Positions 42,839-50,348 of a stretch of 50,348 nucleotides of DNA are shown here, in pieces. The stretch spans positions 1 through 50,348 of the forward strand of contig JAZUHH010000035.1 of assembly GCA_045641625.1 (NCBI GenBank), written 5' to 3'. How positions within the stretch are numbered: the first letter of the stretch is position 1; every line of letters begins with the position of its first letter. Made by a program: the position numbers and the translations under genes. The notes below the pieces were generated by a model. The model saw only the letters and a program-made list of their open reading frames with translations, did no database searches and was not told the DNA's origin. Origin of the DNA: UBA1723 sp045641625 (lineage in GTDB: Bacteria; Bacteroidota; Bacteroidia; Bacteroidales; Paludibacteraceae).

Positions 42839-43828
42839 ATGAAAATTGGTGATATAGAGTTCAAGGAATACCCTCTTTTTTTAGCTCCTATGGAGGATGT
42901 AACAGATATATCTTTCCGCAAACTTTGCAAGAGGTTTGGCGCAGACTTGGTTTATACAGAGTTTGTTTCTGCTGACGCACTTGTAAGGAGTATAGCTAAA
43001 ACTGAACTCAAACTTAACATAGAAGACGAGGAAAGACCTACAGTTATCCAACTTTACGGAAAAGACACAGCTACAATAGTGGAAGCTGCAAAAATTGCCG
43101 AGCAGGCAAAACCGGATATCATAGACTTGAACTTCGGATGTCCTGTCAAGAAAATTGCCGGTAAAGGCGGAGGTGCCGGACTATTGAGAGACATTCCTAA
43201 ACTTCTTGAAATAACAAGAGAAGTTGTGAAGGCCGTCAAACTTCCAGTTACTGTAAAGACTCGATTGGGTTGGGACGAAGAAAACAAAATTATAGTTAAT
43301 CTTGCCGAGCAGATTCAAGACTGCGGTGCAAAAGCATTGGCAATTCACGGAAGAACTAGAGCCCAAATGTACACAGGAGAAGCAGACTGGACTTTGATCG
43401 GTGAAGTAAAGAACAATCCGAGAATGACAATTCCAATTATTGGAAACGGAGATGTCACTACCCCAGAAAGAGCCAAGGAATGCTTTGAAAAATACGGCGT
43501 CGATGCTGTAATGATTGGCAGGGCAACTTTCGGAAGACCTTGGATTTTCCAGGAGGTAAAGCACTATATCAACACTGGACACAAACTTGACCAAGAGGCT
43601 CCAGAAATCCTTATACAATACTTGAAGGATTTGATTGACGAAAATATCAAGATGTTCGAAGATGAAAGGAGAGGCATAACTCACAGCAGAAGACATTTAG
43701 CTGCTACTCCTCTATTCAAAGGAATAGACAACTTCAAGCAAACGAGAATTCAAATGCTAAGAGAAGAAACAAGGGACGGACTTTTTGAAATTATTGATAA
43801 GGCACAATCTATGATCCTTAATAAATAG
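42839..43828 (+). CDS. dusB: tRNA-dihydrouridine synthase B
   Basis: This FMN enzyme reduces uridine to dihydrouridine in the tRNA D-loop with NADPH. It has the start YPLFLAPMEDVTDISFRKLC (FMN site), TVIQLYGKD, the active-site cysteine motif IDLNFGCPVKKIAGKGGGAG, VKTRLGWDEEN, IHGRTRAQMYTGEADW and GNGDVTTPERAKE. The start at ATG 42839 (MKIGDIEF) follows the promoter; the open frame begins at 42776, before the -7 box. The chosen protein is 329 residues, normal for DusB. A terminator follows. Confidence 0.95.
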   Translation: MKIGDIEFKEYPLFLAPMEDVTDISFRKLCKRFGADLVYTEFVSADALVRSIAKTELKLNIEDEERPTVIQLYGKDTATIVEAAKIAEQAKPDIIDLNFGCPVKKIAGKGGGAGLLRDIPKLLEITREVVKAVKLPVTVKTRLGWDEENKIIVNLAEQIQDCGAKALAIHGRTRAQMYTGEADWTLIGEVKNNPRMTIPIIGNGDVTTPERAKECFEKYGVDAVMIGRATFGRPWIFQEVKHYINTGHKLDQEAPEILIQYLKDLIDENIKMFEDERRGITHSRRHLAATPLFKGIDNFKQTRIQMLREETRDGLFEIIDKAQSMILNK

Positions 43829-43874
43829 ACTTTTCAAATAAAAATCTTTTGACATACAAATTACAAAATAGAAA

Positions 43875-43902
43875 AAGGCTATCCAAGTAAATGGATAGCC
43901 TT
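43875..43902 (+). terminator. Terminator of dusB
   Basis: An 11-bp stem, aaggctatcca with tggatagcctt (43875-43885 and 43892-43902), closes a 6-nt loop and is followed by tctctatttt. It lies about 47 nt past the dusB stop and could also serve the convergent polA transcript in reverse. Confidence 0.85.
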
Positions 43903-44022
43903 CTCTATTTTAATGTTTTTGCTCAGAAGTATTTAAGATAAAAAATACAAACGACTTATTTAACATAAATTATCATTGATTAAATAGGCCGTTTGCTGAG
44001 TGTTATTAAATATTACTTGTAT

Positions 44023-46773
44023 TTAATGCGCGTCTAACCAGTTGTCTGCAACTATGCATTCTACGCTTAGAGGAACTTTCATAGAGAATGCTCCCTCCAT
44101 TTCTTCTACGATAATCTTCTTCATTATATCAACCTCATTTTCAGGAACATTAAAGTTCAATTCATCGTGTACCTGGATTATCATCTGCGACTTTAGACCT
44201 TCATTCTTGATCCTTTCGATAATTCGGATCATTGCCACTTTAATGATGTCTGCGGCGGTACCCTGAATAGGCGCATTTATGGCATTTCGCTCAGCCATTT
44301 GCCTTATAGTACCGTTTCTGGAAGTAATGTCTTGAATGTATCTTCTTCTTCCAAAAAGAGTTTCTACATATTGGTGGTCACGAGCAAACTGCTTTACTTC
44401 CTCTAGGTATTCCTTCATTCGAGGATAGGCAACGAAATACTGGGTAATCAGTTCTTTAGCCTCATCTCTGCTTATGTCAAGTCTCTCGGACAAACCGAAA
44501 ACTGAAATACCATAAAGAATTCCGAAGTTTGCAGTTTTTGCATTTCTTCTCATGTCTTTAGTGACTTCTTCAGGTGCAACTCCATAGATTTTTGCAGCAG
44601 TCTGCGTATGGAAGTCATAACCTGAATTGAAAGCATCTATCATATTCTGGTCACCCGAAGCATGAGCCATAACTCTAAGTTCAATCTGGGAATAATCGGC
44701 AGAAATAAACTTGCATCCCTTGTCTGGAACAAAGCACTTTCTGATCTCCTTGCCCATGTCATCACGAACAGGAATGTTCTGAAGATTCGGATTACTAGAA
44801 CTCAATCTTCCAGTAGCTGTAACTGTTTGATTGAAAGAGCAATGTATTTTTCCTGACTTAGGATTTATAAGGGTTGGCAAAGTCTCTACATAAGTGTTAA
44901 GCAGCTTCTTTACACCTCTGTATTCCAAAATAGCCTCGACAATTGGGTGTTTTGACTTTAAGGCAAGCAAAGACTCCTCGCTTGTTGAATACTGTCCTGT
45001 TTTTGTTCTCTTGGCAACTTCTGAAAGCGACAACTTGTTGTACAGAACATCTCCAACTTGTTTAGGCGAAGATATATTAAACTCACAACCAGCATATTGG
45101 AAGATAGATCCAACTAATTCTTCAATCTTGGAATTCATAGAGATAGCCAAAGCTCTCAAAGCATCGACATCTACCTTTGCACCTGCACTCTCCATTTCAA
45201 CTAGAACGTCCATCATCGGCATTTCAATATCGTTGAAAAGAGAATATAGGTTCTGATCTCTTAGTTCTTTATCGAATACCTCATAAAGCTGGTAAGTTAT
45301 GTCAGCATCCTCAGCCGCATAGTCACAAAGCAAATTTTTATCAACATTTCTAAGAGGAAGACCTTTGCAGTTCTTTGCCTGAGTCAACTCTTCATAAGTT
45401 ATAGTCTTATACTTCAAGTATCTCTCTGCCAAGAAATCCATACCATGACGATCCTCTGGTTGGATCAAGTAATGGGCAATCATGGTATCGAACTTTTTAC
45501 CTTTAACAAAGATACCATACTGACGAAGAACAAGAATGTCAAACTTTAGGTTCTGACCTATTTTTTCAATTTCTTCGTTTTCAAAGAAAGGTCTGAATTT
45601 TTCGAGCACTTTTAGACACTCTACCCTTTCTTCAGACAAAATGACAAAAAATGACTTATTTTTTTCAAAAGAGAAGCTCATTCCTACCAAATCAGCCGAA
45701 AATACGTCGGAAGAGGTAGTTTCCGTGTCAAAACACACTTTTTTGCAACATAAAATTTTAGGCAAAAATTGGTCTATATCATTCTCATTTTCAAGAAGTT
45801 GATATTCGTGAGAGACACTTGATAACTCGCTGAGATTTGAAAATTCTAAAGGCTCCTGAGTAATTGTAGGCAATTCTTCAAACTGGAAGAGTTGAGAATA
45901 GGCCTTACTTTGCGTATATTTTGAAATGAAACTCTTTAATTCATATTCTTGGAAAAGAGAGAGCATCTCATTGTATTTTCTCTCTTTAATTTTTAAATCA
46001 TCAATTTTAATGTCAATTGGAACTTCAGTGCAAATTGTAACAAGGTATTTAGAGAACTTTGTCATTTCTGCTCCTTCTATAAGCTTCTTTGAATTTGCAC
46101 CTTTTATATTGGTTGCGTTTGCAAGTAAGTTTTCAACATCACCGTACTCAGCCAACAGTTTTACTGCAGTCTTTTCTCCTATACCCTTGCAGCCTGGAAT
46201 GTTATCACTTGCATCACCCATCAAAGCAAGAAGGTCAATGATCTGAGAAGGTGAAGATACACTCCACTTTTCACAAACCTTTTCTTTATCAATATACTCC
46301 AATCCATTTCCATGAGTTATACGAAGCATCTTGATGTTGTCATCTACCAACTGGGCATAATCCTTGTCTGGAGTTACCATCAAAACTTCATAACCTTCAG
46401 ACGAAGCCTTCTTTGCAAGAGTTCCAACTATATCGTCAGCTTCATAGCCGTCAACAGCGAACTGAGCTATATTATAGGCATCAACTATTCGCTTAATGAT
46501 AGGGACAGACTTGTGAATATCTTCTGGTGTAGCTTCACGCTGAGCCTTGTATTCAGGATAAACTTCATGACGGAAAGTCTTTGATGGTGAATCAAATACA
46601 ACAGCAATATGAGAAGGAGAATAATCCTTTATAATCATCTCCAGCTTATTGACAAAACCATATATGATAGAGGTATTTTCACCCTTGGAATTCTTCATAG
46701 GTTTACCCATCATCGCATAATAAGAACCGAAAATAATGGGATAAGCATCTATCAATACTACTCTTTTATCCAT
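44023..46773 (-). CDS. polA: DNA polymerase I
   Basis: This 916-residue three-domain enzyme has an N-terminal 5'-3' exonuclease (DAYPIIFGSYYAM, VVFDSPSKTFRHE, SDNIPGCKGIGEKTA), a 3'-5' exonuclease that keeps its metal ligands (CFDTETTSSDV, NLKFDILVL, DYAAEDADITYQLY), and the family A polymerase with TGRLSSSNPNLQNIPVR, ADYSQIELRVMAH (motif A), RRNAKTANFGILYGIS (O helix) and QVHDELNF (motif C). Okazaki fragment maturation and repair are its roles. The intact DEDD residues imply proofreading, unlike Taq-type homologues. Confidence 0.98.
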   Translation of the reverse strand: MDKRVVLIDAYPIIFGSYYAMMGKPMKNSKGENTSIIYGFVNKLEMIIKDYSPSHIAVVFDSPSKTFRHEVYPEYKAQREATPEDIHKSVPIIKRIVDAYNIAQFAVDGYEADDIVGTLAKKASSEGYEVLMVTPDKDYAQLVDDNIKMLRITHGNGLEYIDKEKVCEKWSVSSPSQIIDLLALMGDASDNIPGCKGIGEKTAVKLLAEYGDVENLLANATNIKGANSKKLIEGAEMTKFSKYLVTICTEVPIDIKIDDLKIKERKYNEMLSLFQEYELKSFISKYTQSKAYSQLFQFEELPTITQEPLEFSNLSELSSVSHEYQLLENENDIDQFLPKILCCKKVCFDTETTSSDVFSADLVGMSFSFEKNKSFFVILSEERVECLKVLEKFRPFFENEEIEKIGQNLKFDILVLRQYGIFVKGKKFDTMIAHYLIQPEDRHGMDFLAERYLKYKTITYEELTQAKNCKGLPLRNVDKNLLCDYAAEDADITYQLYEVFDKELRDQNLYSLFNDIEMPMMDVLVEMESAGAKVDVDALRALAISMNSKIEELVGSIFQYAGCEFNISSPKQVGDVLYNKLSLSEVAKRTKTGQYSTSEESLLALKSKHPIVEAILEYRGVKKLLNTYVETLPTLINPKSGKIHCSFNQTVTATGRLSSSNPNLQNIPVRDDMGKEIRKCFVPDKGCKFISADYSQIELRVMAHASGDQNMIDAFNSGYDFHTQTAAKIYGVAPEEVTKDMRRNAKTANFGILYGISVFGLSERLDISRDEAKELITQYFVAYPRMKEYLEEVKQFARDHQYVETLFGRRRYIQDITSRNGTIRQMAERNAINAPIQGTAADIIKVAMIRIIERIKNEGLKSQMIIQVHDELNFNVPENEVDIMKKIIVEEMEGAFSMKVPLSVECIVADNWLDAH

Positions 46774-46800
46774 AAAGTAATCTAAAAATTATATATCATA

Positions 46801-46830
46801 CAAATATATTTACTAAATTTGCAACTGCAA
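46801..46830 (-). promoter_or_regulatory. Promoter of polA
   Basis: On the minus strand TTG (complement of 46828-46830), exactly 19 nt, then TATATTTG (complement of 46801-46808) is a perfect fit to the Bacteroidota promoter. It lies about 28 nt before the polA ATG. Confidence 0.75.
46814..46821 (+). promoter_or_regulatory. Candidate -7 box for the polyprenyl synthase gene
   Basis: TAAATTTG on the plus strand, inside the spacer of the divergent polA promoter and 26 nt before the ATG at 46848. No clear TTG upstream. Confidence 0.5.
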
Positions 46831-46847
46831 AAAGAATAGAGAAAAAA

Positions 46848-47831
46848 ATGACGATGTTTACGCCAGAAACAGCAAAAACTGTAATTGAGGAAGAATTCGA
46901 AGTATTCAGCAGAGAATTTACAAACAGCTTTGACAATGACACGGAATTGTTGAAGAGTGTAAACAGCTATATACTACAAAGAAAAGGCAAGCAAATTCGC
47001 CCGATCCTTACAATGCTTTCGGCAAAAGCAATCAAAGGCGTAGAGTTATCAACAATAAAGGCAGGTATAGCTGTTGAAATGCTACACACTGCCAGCCTTA
47101 TTCACGATGATGTAGTAGATGAAGCAGACTCGCGCAGAGGTCAAAGCACAGTAAACGCAGTCTGGAAAAATAGAATTTCTATTCTTGTAGGAGACTATTT
47201 GTTGTCTAAAGCACTTATCACAGCGACTGAAACAGAAAATTTCAATATTGTCAAGGCTATTAGCAATGTAGGTAAAGAACTTTCTGAGGGAGAACTTCAC
47301 GAAATAGGAATTGCCTATAAAGCTGATTTGCAAGAAGATACTTACTTCGAAGTTATAAGAAAAAAGACTGGAGTATTGTTTTCTACAGCCTGCAGAGTAG
47401 GTGCACTTTCAATAAACGCAGATGTTAATAAACTAAATGCAATTGTTGAATTTGGTGACATTTTTGGACTTTGCTTCCAGATAAAGGATGACATTTTCGA
47501 CTATGTTTCAACATCCGAAAAAATCGGAAAGCCGGTAGGATGCGACATCAAGGAAGGTAAAATGACTCTTCCACTTCTTTATGCACTTAACAAGGCTGAC
47601 GAATCAACAAGAAATGAGCTAATTTCTCTAATAAAAGACGAGGGAATGAGTGACAGCGATGTCAAGAAACTTATCAACTTCGCTGTTGAAAACGGAGGTA
47701 TTGAATATTCAAAGCAAAAGCTTATAGAATTAAAGAACAAGGCAATTAAAGCTCTTGACATTTTAGAGGATAGCGATGCTAAAAAAGCACTCCTAGGTCT
47801 TTTGGAATTCACAATCGAAAGAGAAAAATAA
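46848..47831 (+). CDS. Trans-polyprenyl diphosphate synthase (octaprenyl/IspB-like)
   Basis: This all-helical enzyme extends FPP with isopentenyl diphosphate to make long-chain polyprenyl diphosphate, usually the menaquinone side chain in Bacteroidota. The first Asp-rich motif is LIHDDVVDEADSRRGQ (D87, D88, D91) and the second is QIKDDIFDY (D214, D215, D218); KGKQIRPILTMLSAK holds the IPP-binding region. The residues before the first motif (AVEMLHTASL) are small, in line with long-chain products, but the exact chain length is inferred. At 327 residues it is normal. Terminator follows at once. Confidence 0.92.
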   Translation: MTMFTPETAKTVIEEEFEVFSREFTNSFDNDTELLKSVNSYILQRKGKQIRPILTMLSAKAIKGVELSTIKAGIAVEMLHTASLIHDDVVDEADSRRGQSTVNAVWKNRISILVGDYLLSKALITATETENFNIVKAISNVGKELSEGELHEIGIAYKADLQEDTYFEVIRKKTGVLFSTACRVGALSINADVNKLNAIVEFGDIFGLCFQIKDDIFDYVSTSEKIGKPVGCDIKEGKMTLPLLYALNKADESTRNELISLIKDEGMSDSDVKKLINFAVENGGIEYSKQKLIELKNKAIKALDILEDSDAKKALLGLLEFTIEREK

Positions 47832-47834
47832 TAA

Positions 47835-47861
47835 AAAAAGCAGCTCATAAAGCTGCTTTTT
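47835..47861 (+). terminator. Terminator after the polyprenyl synthase gene
   Basis: An 11-bp stem around aaaagcagct/agctgctttt with a 5-nt loop and a T-rich tail (tttttctttt) starts 4 nt past the stop codon. It also lies 21 nt past the stop of the convergent deoC gene and can act for both. Confidence 0.9.
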
Positions 47862-47881
47862 CTTTTCTTTCATGCCTAAAT

Positions 47882-48760
47882 TTAGAAGTATTTCTCATCT
47901 TCTCCAGATATCTCTGAAAGCAAGTTGTTAACAAGACTGCTAGCACCTATTCTAAAGTAGTCAGGAGAGACGAAATCATCTCCGAGTATATCTTTTACCA
48001 AGGCAAGGTAATTAGCGGCGTCAGAAGCCTTATTTATGCCTCCTGCGGCCTTAAATCCTACTTTCCCTTCTCCAGCCTTTTCAAACTCCTTTATAACTTT
48101 GCACATTACATAGGCAGCTTCAAGAGAGGCTATACTACCCTCTTTACCTGTACTTGTCTTTATAAAGTCAGCACCAGCAAGGATAGCCATAACTGAAGCA
48201 CGAGCTATGTTCTCAACACTGCTTAGCAATGAAGTCTCTAAAATAACCTTTAGCTTTGCGCTTCCGCAACAAGACTTTATCTCGCTTATTTCATCATAAA
48301 CATACTGATAATCACCGCTCAAGAAAGCACCGACAGGCAATACTATATCTATTTCATCCGCTCCGTCCGAAACAGCTAGGCCTACCTCTGCCATTTTTAC
48401 TTCAATAGGAACCTGAGAATGAGGGAAACCGCCTGCCACACATGCAATCTTCACATCTTCTGTCAACTCTTCCTTTACAACTGAAGCAAATACAGGATAT
48501 ACACAAATAGCAGCTGGATGAGGAAGAATATCAAACTTATCATCAAAATCATTTACTTTCTGCACCATTTTCGATATGCTCTCTGCATTGTCAGTGTTCT
48601 TCAAGCTTGTCAGGTCAACATGTGAAATCAATTGACAATAAACAGATTTGTTCTGCATGGAAGACTTTGACTTGAGAATGATGTTCTCAACATCCTTTCT
48701 TACAGAATCCTCGTCCATTTGAGGAATATACTTTCTAAATTGAGCATCAAACTTACTCAT
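47882..48760 (-). CDS. deoC: Deoxyribose-phosphate aldolase
   Basis: DeoC cleaves 2-deoxyribose 5-phosphate to glyceraldehyde 3-phosphate and acetaldehyde in nucleoside salvage. The TIM barrel shows SHVDLTSLKNTD, ICVYPVFAS, CVAGGFPHSQ, ADEIDIVLPVGA (with D138), the Schiff-base lysine K201 in DFIKTSTGK and the second lysine K237 in VGFKAAGGI. At 292 residues it has about 40 extra N-terminal residues compared with short DeoC forms, as E. coli-type DeoC does. It is 10 nt downstream of a MazG-like pyrophosphohydrolase gene, so deoxynucleotide clean-up and deoxyribose breakdown appear linked. Confidence 0.95.
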   Translation of the reverse strand: MSKFDAQFRKYIPQMDEDSVRKDVENIILKSKSSMQNKSVYCQLISHVDLTSLKNTDNAESISKMVQKVNDFDDKFDILPHPAAICVYPVFASVVKEELTEDVKIACVAGGFPHSQVPIEVKMAEVGLAVSDGADEIDIVLPVGAFLSGDYQYVYDEISEIKSCCGSAKLKVILETSLLSSVENIARASVMAILAGADFIKTSTGKEGSIASLEAAYVMCKVIKEFEKAGEGKVGFKAAGGINKASDAANYLALVKDILGDDFVSPDYFRIGASSLVNNLLSEISGEDEKYF

Positions 48761-48770
48761 CTTCAGTATC

Positions 48771-49112
48771 TTATTTTGTTAGTTTATCATTGTTAATATG
48801 CCTTGACTTGTCCCTTTCAGTCTTCTTTCTGATGTTATTTTCAAAGGCTGCAGACAAATCTACACCAGTCTGGTTAGCCAAACAAGTAAGCACCCAAAGT
48901 ACATCAGCCAGTTCCTCTTCAAGGTTCTTGTCCAGATCAGACTGCTTACTGCTCTGTTCACCATATTTTCGAGCTATTACCCTCGCAAGTTCGCCTACCT
49001 CTTCAGTCAGGCAAATCATGTTAGTGGTTTCAGAGAAGTACCTTACACCATAAGTCTTTATCCAATCATCTACTCTCTTCTGCATTTCAGAGAGTGTAAG
49101 CCCATTGTTCAT
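48771..49112 (-). CDS. MazG-like nucleotide pyrophosphohydrolase
   Basis: This 113-residue all-alpha protein has the metal-binding pattern CLTEEVGELARVIARKYG (E-E-x-x-E) and LEEELADVLWVLTCLAN (E-x-x-D) of the MazG/RS21-C6 superfamily. Such enzymes hydrolyse NTPs or dNTPs to monophosphates and PPi, often removing aberrant nucleotides. It is a single-domain short form, unlike the double-domain E. coli MazG. It lies between nadA and deoC on one strand with gaps of about 10 nt, so the three are probably one transcript. Confidence 0.93.
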   Translation of the reverse strand: MNNGLTLSEMQKRVDDWIKTYGVRYFSETTNMICLTEEVGELARVIARKYGEQSSKQSDLDKNLEEELADVLWVLTCLANQTGVDLSAAFENNIRKKTERDKSRHINNDKLTK

Positions 49113-49121
49113 AAAATGGTA

Positions 49122-50066
49122 TTAAAGACCTAGTTTTGCACTGATTTCAAGCATCTTGTGAATAGGTTTCACAGCTTTTTCTCTTACAGCTTCATCTACA
49201 ACAACCTCAGGACCTTCATTCTTTAGCACATTGTAAAGCTTTTCAAGAGTGTTTAGCTTCATATAGGCACAGTCATTGCATCCGCATGTTGAATCAACAG
49301 GAGGAATAGCAATAAAGTTCTTGTTAGGTGCAGCCTTCTGCATTTCATGAAGAATTCCACTCTCTGTAGCAACAAGGAAAGTATTGCAATCCGAAGAAAT
49401 AGCGTATTTCAAAAGACCGGCAGTAGATCCAACCTTATCAGCAAGACGAACCACAACATCCTTGCACTCCGGATGAACTAGAACCTGAGCATCTGGATAC
49501 TGTTTCTTAAGGTCAAGAATCTTGTTTACAGAGAACTTCTCGTGAACATGGCATGCACCATTCCAAAGCAGCATGTTACGACCTGTAATAGAGTTAATGT
49601 AGCTTCCCAAATTCTTGTCAGGACCAAAAATAATTTTCTGCTCCTTAGGGAAACTCTCAACTATCTGCTTAGCATTTGTACTTGTTACAACCACATCTGT
49701 ATGTGCCTTGACAGCAGCAGTAGTGTTAACGTATGAAATAACTGTATGGTCAGGATGCTGGGCAACGAACTTTGCAAACTCGTCAGCAGGACAGCTGTCA
49801 GCAAGTGAACAACCTGCCTCCATATCCGGTACAAGCACCTTCTTGTTAGGCGAAAGAATCTTTGCAGTCTCACCCATGAAATGCACACCGCAAAGCACTA
49901 TGATATCAGCGTCAGTCTTTGCAGCCCACTGGGCCAAAGCCAAACTATCACCTACACAGTCAGCAATGTCCTGAATCTCACCATTTGTGTAGTAGTGAGC
50001 CATAATCACTGCGTTCTTCTCCTTCTTAAGTTTTTCTATTTCAGAAATCAATTCAGCTTTTTCCAT
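49122..50066 (-). CDS. nadA: Quinolinate synthase A
   Basis: NadA condenses iminoaspartate with dihydroxyacetone phosphate to quinolinate in de novo NAD synthesis and uses a 4Fe-4S cluster. Visible family parts are NAVIMAHYYTNGEIQDIADC, GDSLALAQWA, IVLCGVHFMGETAKILSP, LVPDMEAGCSLADSC, TSTNAKQIVESFP, VHPEC and DSTCGCNDCAYMKLNTLEKL, which between them hold the three cluster cysteines. Length (314 aa) is normal. The ATG at 50064-50066 follows a TAAATTTG only 2 nt upstream. No nadB or nadC is in view. It reads away from the oriC-like region. Confidence 0.96.
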   Translation of the reverse strand: MEKAELISEIEKLKKEKNAVIMAHYYTNGEIQDIADCVGDSLALAQWAAKTDADIIVLCGVHFMGETAKILSPNKKVLVPDMEAGCSLADSCPADEFAKFVAQHPDHTVISYVNTTAAVKAHTDVVVTSTNAKQIVESFPKEQKIIFGPDKNLGSYINSITGRNMLLWNGACHVHEKFSVNKILDLKKQYPDAQVLVHPECKDVVVRLADKVGSTAGLLKYAISSDCNTFLVATESGILHEMQKAAPNKNFIAIPPVDSTCGCNDCAYMKLNTLEKLYNVLKNEGPEVVVDEAVREKAVKPIHKMLEISAKLGL

Positions 50067-50141
50067 TGCAAATTTATTTTTTATCTTTTTATATGCTTAA
50101 TTTATAACTTAATATATAACTAAAATAATAACAATAAAGGG

Positions 50142-50342
50142 TGTGAAATATGTTGATAAAAAGGATAAAATAGTTATCAATACAGGCTAACATTTTTTCC
50201 ATACTTTTATCAACTGAAAATACATTAGATTTTCAGTATTTTAAATAGTTTATTAACATTATCCACACATTCTGCAAATATACAATTTTTGATAAATATA
50301 ATTAACAAATAAGAGAAAATAATGCGAATTAGGTGTGAATAA
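50142..50342. other. DnaA-box cluster, candidate oriC or dnaA upstream region
   Basis: The gap after nadA (50067-50348) is very AT-rich and holds DnaA-box-like 9-mers: TTATCCACA at 50259-50267 and, on the minus strand, TTATTCACA at 50334-50342, both full matches to TTATNCACA. Near matches are TTATCAACA (minus, 50151-50159), TTATCAATA (50174-50182), TTATCAACT (50207-50215), TTATCAAAA (minus, 50287-50295) and TATTTCACA (minus, 50142-50150). The window ends with ATG at 50346-50348, which could start a gene. Clustered boxes in an AT-rich gap fit an origin or an autoregulated dnaA promoter. Confidence 0.6.
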
Positions 50343-50348
50343 AATATG

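Noticed and set aside
50069..50076. Minus-strand TAAATTTG as nadA promoter
   Set aside because: It ends 2 nt before the nadA ATG, so transcription would begin inside or after the start codon. It would only work with a later start, which the conserved N-terminus argues against.
1..50348. tRNA, rRNA, CRISPR array or complete insertion sequence
   Set aside because: I found no cloverleaf-like gene, regularly spaced repeat or transposase ORF while reading the gaps; the coding density leaves little room for them.

Overview
The window looks like a chromosomal segment of an AT-rich member of the Bacteroidales (Bacteroidota), probably uncultured or little studied. The evidence is an RprXY-type two-component pair, a bacterial GH3-family enzyme, a TPR/beta-barrel envelope pair, promoters of the Bacteroidota form (TTG, about 19-20 nt, TAnnTTTG), few Shine-Dalgarno sequences, and typical Bacteroidales versions of PolA, DusB, UvrC, NadA and WbsX. 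I saw no rRNA, tRNA, CRISPR array or insertion sequence.

Region 1 (1-26.4 kb, all minus strand) is a surface polysaccharide (O-antigen, capsule or EPS) locus. Transcription runs from a peptidoglycan glycosyltransferase gene (mtgA) at its right edge toward a GHMP sugar kinase cut by the left edge. It holds three Wzx-type flippases, one EpsG/Wzy-like polymerase, at least seven glycosyltransferases (GT4, GT2, GT32), a WbsX protein, several hexapeptide acyltransferases, two membrane acyltransferase-3 proteins, a pyruvyltransferase homologue and a radical SAM/SPASM-like protein. Its middle (about 2.2-17 kb) is visibly more AT-rich than the rest, as in exchanged or fast-evolving polysaccharide loci. 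Inside it lies a compact cassette (11.7-16.0 kb): WecE-type sugar aminotransferase, FabG-like reductase, KAS III, acyl carrier protein and GNAT acyltransferase. I read it as a pathway that builds a short (3-hydroxy)acyl chain on a dedicated ACP and attaches it to dTDP-4-amino-4,6-dideoxygalactose.

Region 2 (26.5-33.6 kb) holds panB, a small secreted protein, a zinc-ribbon/CD225 membrane protein, a HAD phosphatase, a GH3 protein and rprY-rprX.

Region 3 (33.8-50.3 kb) holds a 1,010-residue TPR protein paired with an outer-membrane beta-barrel protein, a DjlA-like TerB/J-domain membrane protein, uvrC, a U32 peptidase-family protein, dusB, polA, a polyprenyl synthase, deoC, a MazG-like pyrophosphohydrolase and nadA. 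Two perfect 16-bp parS palindromes sit between the convergent uvrC and U32 genes. The last 200 bp carry a cluster of DnaA-box-like 9-mers, two fully matching TTATNCACA. Together these suggest the right end lies close to the replication origin.

The items most worth following up are the amino-sugar N-acylation cassette, an apparent frameshift in a membrane acyltransferase whose missing C-terminus is intact in another frame, an exact 18-bp duplication that adds one hexapeptide to a beta-helix enzyme, the double parS site with the oriC-like end, and the radical SAM gene inside a colanic-acid-like gene set.
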